A stretch of DNA of 64,000 nucleotides from an uncultured Schaedlerella sp. (GCA_934435195.1 CAKSAJ010000002.1:62001-126000); one strand, 5' to 3'. Numbered from the stretch's first letter, positions 19,064-28,319 are shown. The notes: generated from the letters alone by a model not told the origin. A program made the numbers and translations.

Positions 19064-19840
19064 CTATATATTTAAAATGAACTGGTCTTGATTTTTATAA
19101 AATACATATAAACCAATCCCTAAAAATACAAGTGTTTCAACCGCTGCAATAATTAATGATGGTAAATCAAAAATTGTATCGTTAATCATAACATTTCTAA
19201 ACATAATCAAGATATTCGTAAGCGGATTCAACATAACAATTTTATATAGCCATGATGGTAAAATAGACATTGGATAAATCACCGGTGTCAAATACGTAAG
19301 TGCCGTCAAAAACACAGAATACAAGTGCATAATATCGCGAAAACGTACTGTAATAGCTGATAAAATCAATCCAACTCCAAGTGAAAAAACTACCAGTAAT
19401 GCCAGCGGTATCAATGATAAAATAACCGTCCAATGCAATTCTGCTCTAGTCGCTACCATAACTAAAATTAGTGCTGTGAAGGATGCCATCAGATTAATAA
19501 AACTTGAAAACACCCTTGAAATAACAAATAAATATTTTGGCACATATACTTTCTTTATCAATGCAGCATTCCCTGTAATTGCTGACATTGCACTTGACGT
19601 AGATTCACTATAAAAATTAAAGATAATCTGTCCACTTAATAAATATAACGGGAAATTTTCAATATCAAATTTGAACAGATTTGAAAATACTACAGATAGT
19701 ATAATCATCATAAATAATGGATTCAAAAGAGTCCATAAAACTCCCAGTACTGATCTTCGATACTTAATTTTTATATCTCTTGCCACAAGTTCTCCCAGTA
19801 ATGGCCGAAATTTCATAAAATTTTGTATATATGTTGACAC
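19064..19840 (-). CDS. Polysaccharide ABC exporter, permease subunit (Wzm/TagG type)
   Basis: A 258-aa ABC-2 type membrane protein with about six membrane segments. The amphipathic N-terminus (LVARDIKIKYRRSVLGVLWTLLNPL) is characteristic of the Wzm/TagG family. A PVIYPMSILPSW loop and the ending FYKNQDQFILNI also fit. With the ATPase it would move an undecaprenyl-linked glycan across the membrane. It is the first gene after a predicted promoter, so the exporter heads the operon that continues to the DUF2142 and glycosyltransferase genes. Confidence 0.92.
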   Translation of the reverse strand: MSTYIQNFMKFRPLLGELVARDIKIKYRRSVLGVLWTLLNPLFMMIILSVVFSNLFKFDIENFPLYLLSGQIIFNFYSESTSSAMSAITGNAALIKKVYVPKYLFVISRVFSSFINLMASFTALILVMVATRAELHWTVILSLIPLALLVVFSLGVGLILSAITVRFRDIMHLYSVFLTALTYLTPVIYPMSILPSWLYKIVMLNPLTNILIMFRNVMINDTIFDLPSLIIAAVETLVFLGIGLYVFYKNQDQFILNI

Positions 19841-19879
19841 AATATACCTCCCTTAATATATTTTTCTCTTTAACGTAAA

Positions 19880-19903
19880 CTAGCAGTATCTAACGATACT
19901 GCT
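19880..19903. other. Perfect hairpin in the 5' leader of the exporter operon
   Basis: Arms TAGCAGTATC / GATACTGCTA (10 bp, 4-nt loop) downstream of the predicted promoter and about 40 bp before the permease start. There is no T-run after it on the minus strand, so it looks like an mRNA leader structure or a binding site rather than a terminator. Confidence 0.6.
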
Positions 19904-19922
19904 AAATACTACTCACTATTTA

Positions 19923-19951
19923 ATTATATCACTTTAACTTTCTAATATCAA
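19923..19951 (-). promoter_or_regulatory. Predicted promoter of the exporter and glycosyltransferase operon
   Basis: TTGATA (19946-19951), a 17-bp spacer, and TATAAT (19923-19928), followed by a leader of about 75 nt. Confidence 0.7.
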
Positions 19952-19996
19952 CTTACTAATAATTAAATCCATACAAATTGTCATTAATCTATTTCA

Positions 19997-20365
19997 CTAA
20001 TCATTCTTTTTGTTACTATCTTCTTTTACTTGTACACGTTTCTCATACAATGCCATCTCCTGCGTTAAATTTTTAATTCGCATTGACATTCTTGAAACTG
20101 CTATTGTCAATACGAAAATAATAATCAACGCAAAGCAAAATCCTAAGAAGAACAGCATGTTACTCGGAACTTCTATTCCCATAAATTTTGCAAGTCCCAT
20201 CATTACACCCGGGAACAGATCTAAAATCAACGTACCAAATCCTACCAAAAGCCATGCAAGTGCATATCTTAACTCAAGTGCTTTTTTTCTGATCATATTT
20301 ATAATCACACACAATGCCAGCACAATCACGATTGCTACAATTACCTGAATTCGAATATTCATCAT
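19997..20365 (-). CDS. DUF2304 small membrane protein
   Basis: A 122-aa protein with three predicted membrane helices (IQVIVAIVIVLALCVIINMI, YALAWLLVGFGTLIL, and MLFFLGFCFALIIIFVLTIAV) and a charged C-terminal tail. DUF2304 proteins are regularly encoded beside a DPM1-like GT2, as here with an eight-base gap. The pair is thought to make and handle a lipid-phosphate sugar used for side-group decoration of rhamnan-type wall polysaccharides. The second of two adjacent ATG codons (20362) has the better SD spacing, so the start may be one codon in. Confidence 0.85.
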   Translation of the reverse strand: MMNIRIQVIVAIVIVLALCVIINMIRKKALELRYALAWLLVGFGTLILDLFPGVMMGLAKFMGIEVPSNMLFFLGFCFALIIIFVLTIAVSRMSMRIKNLTQEMALYEKRVQVKEDSNKKND

Positions 20366-20373
20366 CTCACCTC

Positions 20374-21063
20374 TTACTTTCTAATTCGCTCAATTAAAAT
20401 TGCTAAGGTTACCTTTATCATATAATAAACTGACTTTTTCGGCGATATGGAAGAAACTCCACCTTCACGAGCTTTCATAATAACAGGAATTTCTTCAACA
20501 TTCTTTTTCTGTCTCAAAATTGCAACCACACTCTCAGGTTCCGGATAATCTTTTGGATAATCATATGCGAATATTTTCATAACATCACGATTAACCATTC
20601 TCAATCCAGATGTTGGATCTGTAATTTTCTTTCCGGTCAACAGCTGAATAAGCACTGTAAAATATTTAATACCCATTCTTCTTGCTCCGGATGACTGAAA
20701 TCCTTCTTTATTAATAAAACGAGAACCAATTACCATATCCAGTCCATGTTCTTCAAGATAATCTGCCATTGTTGCCAAAAACTTTGGATCATGTTGGCCA
20801 TCTCCGTCCACCTGCACAGCCATATCATAACCTTCTTCATAACCATATCGATAGCCTGTTTGCACGGCCCCGCCAATTCCCAGATTAATTGGTAAATCTA
20901 TATAATTATAACCATTCTTTTCACAAATTTTTTTCGTATCATCCGTAGAACAATCATTTATAATTACATAATCAAATTCCGGAGCATTTTCCTGAATCAT
21001 TTTAATTGTTTTTTCAATATTTGCACTCTCATTATATGCCGGTATAATAATTAGCTTTTTCAT
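20374..21063 (-). CDS. DPM1-like family 2 glycosyltransferase
   Basis: A 229-aa GT-A enzyme of the dolichyl- or polyprenyl-phosphate sugar synthase type. KLIIIPAYNESANIEKTIK starts the fold. VIINDCSTDDT, VQVDGDGQHDPKFL (the DXD equivalent) and VIGSRF follow. There is no long C-terminal membrane domain, so the DUF2304 partner encoded next probably supplies the membrane part. The product is likely a polyprenyl-monophosphate sugar for outer-face glycosylation. It forms a tight cluster with the upstream glycosyltransferase gene (nine-base gap). Confidence 0.9.
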   Translation of the reverse strand: MKKLIIIPAYNESANIEKTIKMIQENAPEFDYVIINDCSTDDTKKICEKNGYNYIDLPINLGIGGAVQTGYRYGYEEGYDMAVQVDGDGQHDPKFLATMADYLEEHGLDMVIGSRFINKEGFQSSGARRMGIKYFTVLIQLLTGKKITDPTSGLRMVNRDVMKIFAYDYPKDYPEPESVVAILRQKKNVEEIPVIMKAREGGVSSISPKKSVYYMIKVTLAILIERIRK

Positions 21064-21072
21064 ACATACTCC

Positions 21073-21873
21073 TTAGTCTATATTATTTGATTGCTGGCTT
21101 TTTGAATATAACTTTATCAATATCTTTGCAATCCATTTAGGCCAAAATCTACAATACATCTCATAATCTTCCGTACTTCTTGCATTATCTCCTATGATAA
21201 TTGATGTTTCTGACTCTTCATGAATACGATGTCCCATTTGAATTGTCGCGTCATAAGCAAACGTACCTTTTAATCTTGAGAGTCTTTCCCATGCTTCCCA
21301 ATCTTCACACGAACGGAAATGTACTGTGAAAACAGGATTAGGTAGATTCTCTACTGCAAATGTAACAGATGGACAACAGATTCCACATCCAAATGCCAAA
21401 CTGCGTCTTCTGATAAAACGGCTAGTTTGAAATTTCTTTACTTTTAAAGGTGACAATAACATCCTCTTTACTTTTAACAGTTGATTATTTTCAACTTTTT
21501 CTCCATTTCTAATCTCACAGTAATCTGAAAAATAAATCAATGGTTTTTTTGCAGATTCTAACATATTCACAGCATGCTCTGCATATTCTGGAAAATACAC
21601 ATCATCTTGATGAGCGATTGTTATATACGGTGTTCTACATTGTGCATATCCAAAATTCCAATCTTGAACGATTCCCCCCTCACCTTCGTTCACTTTCAAT
21701 AATATCTCATATTTTTCTGCGAGTTCCCGAATATAATCATTCGGTGTAGATGTTATCATGATAATATTTGATTTTACAGTTTGTTGTTTTAACGAAAGAA
21801 TACATTCTTCCAAATAAGCACTTTCTTTATATGCACATATCACAAACGTGTGCTTCGCACTCATATCTCCCAT
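21073..21873 (-). CDS. Family 2 glycosyltransferase
   Basis: A 266-aa predicted GT-A enzyme. THTFVICAYKESAYLEECIL-type opening, then MITSTPNDYIRELA, a WNFGYAQC helix and the metal-site-like IAHQDDVYFP. A later SCEDWEAWERL segment is typical of the acceptor side. SD AGAGGA lies eight bases before the ATG. It is the first of three closely packed genes (with the DPM1-like enzyme and DUF2304). A G-run of six within the coding sequence (21674-21679 on the opposite strand) is short. Sugar specificity is unknown. Confidence 0.85.
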   Translation of the reverse strand: MGDMSAKHTFVICAYKESAYLEECILSLKQQTVKSNIIMITSTPNDYIRELAEKYEILLKVNEGEGGIVQDWNFGYAQCRTPYITIAHQDDVYFPEYAEHAVNMLESAKKPLIYFSDYCEIRNGEKVENNQLLKVKRMLLSPLKVKKFQTSRFIRRRSLAFGCGICCPSVTFAVENLPNPVFTVHFRSCEDWEAWERLSRLKGTFAYDATIQMGHRIHEESETSIIIGDNARSTEDYEMYCRFWPKWIAKILIKLYSKSQQSNNID

Positions 21874-21983
21874 TTTCCGATTCCTCTTCTAATTTTCTTT
21901 ATCTATAGTAGTATACTTCGTCTTACTTTTTCTGTCAATTACAGCCATTTTTCTATTAATACTATTTTCTTTCAGAATGTTAA

Positions 21984-22020
21984 AGCGGCATGGCAAAAAT
22001 CTATACCACACCGCTTTTTT
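21984..22020. terminator. Terminator-like hairpin after the Dlt-like operon
   Basis: AAAGCGG..TGG pairs with CCA..CCGCTTT around a 12-nt loop, just beyond the carrier-protein stop. The T-run is strong on the plus strand and weak on the minus strand, so termination of the operon may be partial. Confidence 0.5.
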
Positions 22021-22031
22021 AACTTATGTCC

Positions 22032-22256
22032 TTATTTCTGAAGTTTATTAATCAATGCCATAATTGCCTCTGGCGAATCAAAATTTTCTGGAACAACCTC
22101 GCCTACTGGGATTGTCACATCAAATTCATCTGAGATATCCGAAATCAGATTTAAAATTTTAAGTGAATCCAAATCTCCACTCTCCACCAAATCTGTTCTT
22201 CCTTCAAACTGTACTCCCGGTACTAAATCATTTAAAATTTCCAATAATGTTTCCAT
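22032..22256 (-). CDS. Acyl/peptidyl carrier protein, DltC-like
   Basis: A 74-aa acidic four-helix carrier protein. The phosphopantetheine attachment serine is in SGDLDSLKILNL (DSL motif). Size and motif match DltC or ACP. It is the last gene of an operon that also encodes an adenylation enzyme, an MBOAT transferase and a DltD-like protein. It therefore probably carries an activated amino acid (or another carboxylate) as a thioester for transfer to a surface polymer. Standard D-alanine loading is not certain because the adenylation enzyme lacks the usual selectivity cysteine. Confidence 0.88.
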   Translation of the reverse strand: METLLEILNDLVPGVQFEGRTDLVESGDLDSLKILNLISDISDEFDVTIPVGEVVPENFDSPEAIMALINKLQK

Positions 22257-22307
22257 AAAATATTTCTTCTCCTTCTTTTTTAATCTTTTTATTTTGCATG
22301 TCTCTCT

Positions 22308-23288
22308 CTAATTTAATGCTTCGTCACCAAATACAATATCACCAAACACTTTCGAAAATGCCCTGGCACTATCACCATTCATATGCCCATCATAATCTAC
22401 GTAATTTGCCAGCTCATGATTATAACTTTTATAATATTCTCTGTTGAAGTTATAATATTCTACACCCTTTTCACGAAAATACTCGGAAAAATAATCCCAT
22501 GCATCACGATAACTTTCCTCTTCTTGAACCAGCATTGTTGCTGCTAAAGGCATTGTCGTCGCAATAAACTCAATATCATTCTCTTTACATAATTGAATCA
22601 ACTTATCCAAATATTCCATATTAGTTGCTTTCACCTCGTCCTTTGAAAATAACGTTGGTGAATATGATGGAAAATTCTCTATCGCCACTGGATATTTCTC
22701 AATAAATCCATTTTCATGATATTCCTGTGCTTGTCCTTTCAAATATGATACATCGTAATTATTTGTCATTTTCTGATAAACAGTGTCCTTTATTTTAGAA
22801 AGCTCATATTGCAATGAATACTCATGAAATGCAAATAACGGTGAACGGAAATCACAATCTAACATTGTATCTGCATAATATTCTGCTTTTGTGATAGACA
22901 TTGGGAATTCATGATAAAATAATAAATAATTATTTCCTTTTTCTTTTTCCGTCGTAAAATATCCCGGAGACAATTCAAATATAATTGTTTCAGGCTGTTG
23001 TTTTTCAATAACAAGCTTTGTCAAATAATATGCATCGACCGGATATTCTCCTCCAACGCACAAATTATGTCCTGTCATTTTTGTTCCTTCCAGCATGCTA
23101 TCCGGATCTAAATCTGACATTCCATTCGATGTTCCTAGTATAACAACATCTTTCTGTTCATTTGTAACTGTATGAATATCATTTCTTACAAATGTACATG
23201 GATACAATAAAATATCCAATGCTTTTATCACCAATGCACAAATCAACAGACATATAACTAGTTTAATTCCTTTTTTAAAACTGTGCAT
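22308..23288 (-). CDS. DltD-like membrane-anchored protein
   Basis: A 326-aa protein with an N-terminal membrane anchor (GIKLVICLLICALVIKALDIL) and an outer-face SGNH-hydrolase-like fold. VVILGTSNGMSDLDP carries the candidate catalytic Ser, and YVDYDGHMNGDSARAF carries the Asp-x-His pair near the C-terminus. This is the DltD arrangement, in which the extracellular enzyme passes the aminoacyl group from the MBOAT channel to the polymer. The gene overlaps the MBOAT gene by 14 bp, which points to translational coupling. It is shorter than classical DltD (about 400 aa). Confidence 0.82.
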   Translation of the reverse strand: MHSFKKGIKLVICLLICALVIKALDILLYPCTFVRNDIHTVTNEQKDVVILGTSNGMSDLDPDSMLEGTKMTGHNLCVGGEYPVDAYYLTKLVIEKQQPETIIFELSPGYFTTEKEKGNNYLLFYHEFPMSITKAEYYADTMLDCDFRSPLFAFHEYSLQYELSKIKDTVYQKMTNNYDVSYLKGQAQEYHENGFIEKYPVAIENFPSYSPTLFSKDEVKATNMEYLDKLIQLCKENDIEFIATTMPLAATMLVQEEESYRDAWDYFSEYFREKGVEYYNFNREYYKSYNHELANYVDYDGHMNGDSARAFSKVFGDIVFGDEALN

Positions 23289-24801
23289 AGATGAACCCCC
23301 TAGCTACTGACATTGGACTAAACAGAGGAATACTGATAAGCAAAAGAATACACATTAGAAATTCCAAAGCTATTGGCGTTCTCACTGCTGCTTCTTCCAT
23401 ATTTATCCCCTTTTCTTTTAATACGCTCACAATAAACCAAATAACACATCCGACAAGTAATGTTAATAATGCATACGGTGTATATTCTACTCCGAGTTTT
23501 CCAGATGATATCATTAAAAATTGTGATGGTTGAAAACTTGTAACCGAATATTTCATCATTTTCAACGCTTCTCCAACCGAGCTGACACAATCGAAATATT
23601 GTCCGAGATTAAACAGTATAAACGTCCTAATTATCATAAACAAATGATATCCCTTGCTTTGATCTTTAATATGCAGTTTTGTTTTCCATACTTTATATGT
23701 ATCTGCCATAAATCCACTTGTTGCAATAATCACTCCATTATAAAATCCCCATCCTATATTATTCCAGCTAGGACCATGCCATAAACCAACGAGTACAAAT
23801 ACTATCAAGTCTGAAACAGCAATCGTCACGAATCTTCCTTTTTTCCGTCCCCATTTGACTTTCGCCTTTTTTTGAAGTTTGCACATTGCTTTTGACAAAG
23901 TCAGTGGATAAAACACATAATCTTTCATCCATGTTCCAAGTGATATATGCCATCTTCTCCAAAAATCACTAATCGAAACAGAAAACAATGGCTGACGGAA
24001 GTTTTCATCTAATCGAATTCCAAACATTGCAGCCACACCTAATACAATATCTATACCTCCTGCAAAATCACCGTACAGCTCTATTGTATATAACAATACA
24101 CCGAATACTGCAATTCCAGAATATTGCTCTGGATTAGAAAAAATTGCAATTCGATATACCGAAGCCCATTCTGCTACAATCATCTTTTTGAACAATCCCC
24201 ATACAATTCTTTCAACACCATACTTTATCTGATGTAACTCAAATTTATGTGAGCTTGTCAATTGATCCGCAAGCCTTCCATATCTTCCTATTGGCCCTTG
24301 TACAAGTTGTGGAAAAAATGAAACAAATAATGCATATTTACCCAAATTTGTTTCTGCTTCTGCTCTCCCCCAATATACATCTAACAAATATCCTAGCGTT
24401 TGGAATGTGTAATAAGAAATTCCAAGCGGTAAAATCATATGAAACAAATTAATATGACCTTTTGTTATTGCATTAATATTTAAAATCAAAAAATTGGAAT
24501 ATTTCAAAAATGCTAACATTCCTAAATCCAATACTATTCCAAATATAACAACTCTTTTTTTCTTTTTTAGATCTACTTTTTCTTCTATTTGAACATTATC
24601 AATATGTTTTATCCATAAAGCACAACCATATGTCACAAGAGTTGAAAATAGTAGAAAAAATACTGCCGGTATGCTAATTATCATATAATAACAATAACTG
24701 CATATTAATAAAACAACCCATTGTAAACGCTTTGGGACTATATAATAAATACATAGTCCCATTACGGTAAACAGGAAAAACAAATTCGATGTTAACGACA
24801 T
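23275..24801 (-). CDS. MBOAT-family membrane O-acyltransferase, DltB/AlgI-like
   Basis: A 508-aa polytopic protein with about 11 membrane segments. Family hallmarks are visible: GISYYTFQTLGYLLDVYWG, FPQLVQGPIGRY, the re-entrant SISDFWRRWHISLGTWMKDYV, and the catalytic His in VLVGLWHGPSW. DltB-type MBOATs take an acyl or aminoacyl group from the carrier protein on the inside and hand it to an acceptor outside. It lies between the lipoprotein gene (19-bp gap) and the overlapping DltD-like gene. Within the operon this enzyme is the membrane crossing step. Confidence 0.92.
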   Translation of the reverse strand: MSLTSNLFFLFTVMGLCIYYIVPKRLQWVVLLICSYCYYMIISIPAVFFLLFSTLVTYGCALWIKHIDNVQIEEKVDLKKKKRVVIFGIVLDLGMLAFLKYSNFLILNINAITKGHINLFHMILPLGISYYTFQTLGYLLDVYWGRAEAETNLGKYALFVSFFPQLVQGPIGRYGRLADQLTSSHKFELHQIKYGVERIVWGLFKKMIVAEWASVYRIAIFSNPEQYSGIAVFGVLLYTIELYGDFAGGIDIVLGVAAMFGIRLDENFRQPLFSVSISDFWRRWHISLGTWMKDYVFYPLTLSKAMCKLQKKAKVKWGRKKGRFVTIAVSDLIVFVLVGLWHGPSWNNIGWGFYNGVIIATSGFMADTYKVWKTKLHIKDQSKGYHLFMIIRTFILFNLGQYFDCVSSVGEALKMMKYSVTSFQPSQFLMISSGKLGVEYTPYALLTLLVGCVIWFIVSVLKEKGINMEEAAVRTPIALEFLMCILLLISIPLFSPMSVARGFIYAQF

Positions 24802-24820
24802 TTTTCCATTCCCCTCTTAA

Positions 24821-25624
24821 TTAATATGTCAATCCATCTCCGATACAGCCATCATCAGAAGATGATGTGTCTGCTGATGGTTGTGATGGTGCCGGTGTCG
24901 GTTCTGTATATGTTTGTGAGCCCCCATCTGATGATTCTGTATATGTTGATTGATTCGTTTGCGCCTGAGCTGCAGCAGCCTCTGCCTGTGCTGCGGCTTC
25001 TGCTTGAGCCTGTGCTGCGGCCTCTGCCTGCGCCTGTGCTGCGGCTTCTGCTTCCGCTTTTGCTTTTTCATCTTGCTCTTTTTGAGCTTTTGTAGCCAAT
25101 TCGGCATCTAATGTACTAACCTCTGCTCCATCTTTCTCATATGTCAGATAAGCCACACCATCCTGAATTTTAATTTCTCCTTTTTCCATATCATCAAATG
25201 GAAATGCATGCAATTCAACAATTGTCTTATCTGCCAATGTTAATTGTATAGTATATTCTACCGGCAATGCTTTTCCACTTTCTGTCGCGGTTTCCTTAGC
25301 AGCTTCTTCTGATGGCTTATAATACAAAACTCTTGTCTCATCTTTCTTGTAAGTATCTGCCTCTTTCAAAAAACTATCTGGATAATTTTCCTCTGAAGAA
25401 GATTTTACACTAACAGAAACAATATCCTGACCTGTTGCATTTTTAAGAGTCACCTTATAAGCGTCTTTATTCTCTTCTCCTATTGTTTTGTATTCTTCTT
25501 TTTCTGTTTTTGTTGTAGCAGCTGTCTCTTTTTTTGTATCTGTTGTATTTTTATTTCCACATCCTGTAACTGCTGTAATTGCTAACATTCCTACTAAAAA
25601 TATTGTTAATACTTTACGTTTCAT
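24821..25624 (-). CDS. Lipoprotein of unknown function in the Dlt-like operon
   Basis: A 267-aa predicted lipoprotein. Signal peptide with lipobox AVTGCGN, a Thr/Lys/Glu linker, then a beta-rich domain of ~110 residues (YKVTLKNATGQDIVSVSV, VEYTIQLTLADKTIVELHAFPF). An alpha-helical Ala-Gln-Glu repeat follows (AEAAAQAQ units of eight residues, encoded by a 24-bp DNA repeat around 24,960-25,060). The Ser/Thr/Pro-rich tail ends in DDGCIGDGLTY. I do not recognise the family. The order within the operon, between the ChW-transglutaminase and MBOAT genes, suggests a surface role tied to polymer decoration. Confidence 0.78.
   Translation of the reverse strand: MKRKVLTIFLVGMLAITAVTGCGNKNTTDTKKETAATTKTEKEEYKTIGEENKDAYKVTLKNATGQDIVSVSVKSSSEENYPDSFLKEADTYKKDETRVLYYKPSEEAAKETATESGKALPVEYTIQLTLADKTIVELHAFPFDDMEKGEIKIQDGVAYLTYEKDGAEVSTLDAELATKAQKEQDEKAKAEAEAAAQAQAEAAAQAQAEAAAQAEAAAAQAQTNQSTYTESSDGGSQTYTEPTPAPSQPSADTSSSDDGCIGDGLTY
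24960..25060. repeat. 24-bp coding tandem repeat in the lipoprotein gene
   Basis: Roughly three imperfect copies of a 24-bp unit encode eight-residue Ala/Gln/Glu repeats. Copy-number change would lengthen or shorten the helix in frame. Confidence 0.7.
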
Positions 25625-25655
25625 TTGTATCTTTTCCTCTGTTTTCTTCTATTTT

Positions 25656-28280
25656 TTAACTCTCATAGTGATAATTTGTATATACCCATGTACCGGAAGT
25701 CTTATATCTGAACTGATATCCATTACGTCCCGTCTCATGTTGAAAATCTGCATCATATACATAGGTTACTCCACTGATATCAATTTCTACCCATGCATGA
25801 TCAACCATTCCACCTCCGGCTCTTGGAACATAACCATATACATATCTTGCATTATAGCCCAGTCCCTTTGCTAACTGATAAAAAGTTGCTGCATATGTAC
25901 GACAATCCCCTATTCTCTGCTCCAATCCATACAGTGCAAACCACTGTGGATTTGTATAACCAGTTCCTGGATTATCTCCCAGCGTACGATAATTGATATT
26001 GTTAACACACCACATAAAACAACTATACAAATTTCGTCCTGCCTGATTATATACATTTTGAATTCCATTGTTAATACGAATCTGTTGTGGAGTCATCGTT
26101 ATATAATAATTACTATTGCTTCCCGGTGCCATTGCTCCCTTTGGAACAATTTTCACTTGAATAGCCTGCAATTTGTTTCCAAGTTTTGTAGTTCCGGCTT
26201 CCTGACCATTTTTTGCCCAGCCAAGCCATCCATAATTTGACACATGAGTGCGGTAATAGATATCTGCATATTGCGCCAACTCACCCGTTAAACGAATTTG
26301 AACCGCTTCTGCCTGATTTTTTCCGTCTCCAGCTATTTCTCCATTATTTTTCCAGTCCATCCAGCCAACATTACTTACATGCAAACGATATTCAATTGTT
26401 CCATTAAATACATTTTTTCCCGTAGAATCAGATGTACTCATAGTCAGCTGCTGAATTGCTTTATTTTCTCCTGTTGTTCCGGCAATCTGCCCATTTGTTT
26501 TTGTAGTCTGCCAGCCAGATTTTTCAACATTTGCCACAAAATTAATTTCGCCTATATTTTCTGTTGCCAGATAGCTTCTTGCTGTTGTATCAGGTACATT
26601 TGTATCATTTTTTTCATAAAGTTTGATTTCAACAGCTTCTACTCCCGCATTATAGCCAACAGTTCCAGCTGTCTCTCCATTTTTCGTCCAGCCAAGCCAG
26701 CCAAATCTCGCACTATGAACACGATAATAGATATCATATTTTTCTTCCAGTTCACCTGACAAACGAACTTTTATGGCTTCAACTTTTTTGTTTTTCCCTG
26801 TTGTTCCGGCTGTCTTTCCATCTGCAACTTCATCCTGCCAGCCAAAGTCCTGTACGTGTGTCTGATAAATAACAGAACCTTTCAACCCATTTTGTCTTCC
26901 CCAGTCAGTAACTTTAATGTTCAGCGCTTCTACACTCAAATTCCTTCCTGTCGTTCCGGCCGTTTTTCCGTCATATACATTTGATTGCCAACCAATATTT
27001 TGTACATGTGCTTTATAAAGAATTGCACCTAAATTATCTTGTGAAATATAACTTCTGCTGCTTTGTTCTGGTTTATCTGTTGCATCTTTTGCATATAATT
27101 TTACTTCAATGGCCTGTGCCCCCAGGTTAAGTCCAATAGTGCCTGCCTGTTCACCATTTTTTGCCCAACCTAACCAGCCATACTCTGCTGAATGAACACG
27201 ATAATAGATATCATATGCTTGTGCCAGCTCTCCTGTCAGGCTTATTTTTAACGCTTCTATTTTCTTATTTCTTCCTGTTGTTCCGGCTGTACCCCAATCA
27301 GAAACTGCATTCTGCCAGCCAATATCTTGTACATGGGCTTCGTAACTAATAGAGCCAGACATATTCTTTCTTCCGGCATCTGTTACTTTTAACTGAAGTG
27401 CTTCCAGATTCAGATTTCTTCCTGTTGTTCCGGCTGTGTCTCCATCATAAACTTTATCTTGCCAACCAATGTTTTGTACATGAGTCTTATACATTAACAA
27501 ACCACGTGTCTCTTCTGACAAAAAGCTACGTTCTGTCTGCGCCGGCTTGTCCTCTGCATTTTTATTATATAATTTAATTTCAATTGCCTGTACAGCATAT
27601 GCATATCCAGCAGTTCCGGCGTCTTCACCATTCTTTGCCCAACCAAGCCAGCCAACATTTGTAGCATGAACGCGATAATATATGTCATACTGTTCTTTTA
27701 AATCTCCTGTAAGATTCATTCTAATTGCTTCTATCGGAAGATTCTTTCCTTCAATACCAGCTGTTTCTCCATCTTTGACAGCATCCTGCCAGCCAATATT
27801 TTGCACATGCGCACTGTACTCAATTCCGCCTGTCACATTTGTTTGATTATCTATTTTTATCTGCAGTGCTCTCATTGCACGATTCTGCCCTGTCGTTCCA
27901 GCCATTTCTCCATTTTGTTTTTCTTCCTGCCAGAATCCGCCATGTAAATATGCACGATACTTTAATTGAATCTGCTCATCATTTTCTGCAACAGCCTCTG
28001 GTTCTTCCTGCATATCCTGAACAGTTGTTGGTGCTACATTTTCTTGTACCTCCTCCTGCTCTAATATTTCCTGTTGTTTTTCCTCTTTAATTGTACTGTC
28101 TTCACTACTATTTTCAGAAGCTTGTGACTCACTTTCCCCATTATTTTCAGGTAAATCTATAGAACCATTTTCTTGTGTTTGTACAGTTTCATTTTCCTCT
28201 GCAAGCACTGTTAATGGACTTGACATTAACATAATAGAACTAAGCAGAAGCACTCCCACACTTTTTATATTTTTCTTCAT
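25656..28280 (-). CDS. Secreted ChW-repeat protein with transglutaminase-like domain
   Basis: An 874-aa exported protein. Signal peptide (GVLLLSSIMLMSSPLTVLAEE), acidic linker, then twelve ChW repeats in four A-B-C triads, closely similar to those of the VanW and NlpC/P60 paralogs. The last ~130 residues form a transglutaminase-like thiol domain with Cys793 in GDCRTYAATF, His828 in DHAWVEI and Asp843 in VYDADFQ, a complete catalytic triad. Such domains act as peptidases or amide cross-linkers on the surface. It is the second gene of the Dlt-like operon, 39 bp after the adenylation gene, so it would be subject to the same phase-variable promoter. Embedding a wall-bound cross-linker among polymer-aminoacylation genes suggests the new amine could be its substrate; that is inference. 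Confidence 0.9.
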   Translation of the reverse strand: MKKNIKSVGVLLLSSIMLMSSPLTVLAEENETVQTQENGSIDLPENNGESESQASENSSEDSTIKEEKQQEILEQEEVQENVAPTTVQDMQEEPEAVAENDEQIQLKYRAYLHGGFWQEEKQNGEMAGTTGQNRAMRALQIKIDNQTNVTGGIEYSAHVQNIGWQDAVKDGETAGIEGKNLPIEAIRMNLTGDLKEQYDIYYRVHATNVGWLGWAKNGEDAGTAGYAYAVQAIEIKLYNKNAEDKPAQTERSFLSEETRGLLMYKTHVQNIGWQDKVYDGDTAGTTGRNLNLEALQLKVTDAGRKNMSGSISYEAHVQDIGWQNAVSDWGTAGTTGRNKKIEALKISLTGELAQAYDIYYRVHSAEYGWLGWAKNGEQAGTIGLNLGAQAIEVKLYAKDATDKPEQSSRSYISQDNLGAILYKAHVQNIGWQSNVYDGKTAGTTGRNLSVEALNIKVTDWGRQNGLKGSVIYQTHVQDFGWQDEVADGKTAGTTGKNKKVEAIKVRLSGELEEKYDIYYRVHSARFGWLGWTKNGETAGTVGYNAGVEAVEIKLYEKNDTNVPDTTARSYLATENIGEINFVANVEKSGWQTTKTNGQIAGTTGENKAIQQLTMSTSDSTGKNVFNGTIEYRLHVSNVGWMDWKNNGEIAGDGKNQAEAVQIRLTGELAQYADIYYRTHVSNYGWLGWAKNGQEAGTTKLGNKLQAIQVKIVPKGAMAPGSNSNYYITMTPQQIRINNGIQNVYNQAGRNLYSCFMWCVNNINYRTLGDNPGTGYTNPQWFALYGLEQRIGDCRTYAATFYQLAKGLGYNARYVYGYVPRAGGGMVDHAWVEIDISGVTYVYDADFQHETGRNGYQFRYKTSGTWVYTNYHYES

Positions 28281-28319
28281 GTATTTTCCTCTTTCCTCTT
28301 AGACGTCATTCGCTTTGTG

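Noticed and set aside
21674..21679. Six-C run in the 21073-21873 glycosyltransferase gene as a frameshift switch
   Set aside because: Six bases is too short to call a contingency tract, and the frame is intact.
24829..25107. 92-aa minus-strand frame inside the lipoprotein gene, rich in Lys/Gln/His
   Set aside because: An alternative frame of the 24-bp coding repeat, with composition typical of a frame-shifted low-complexity region.
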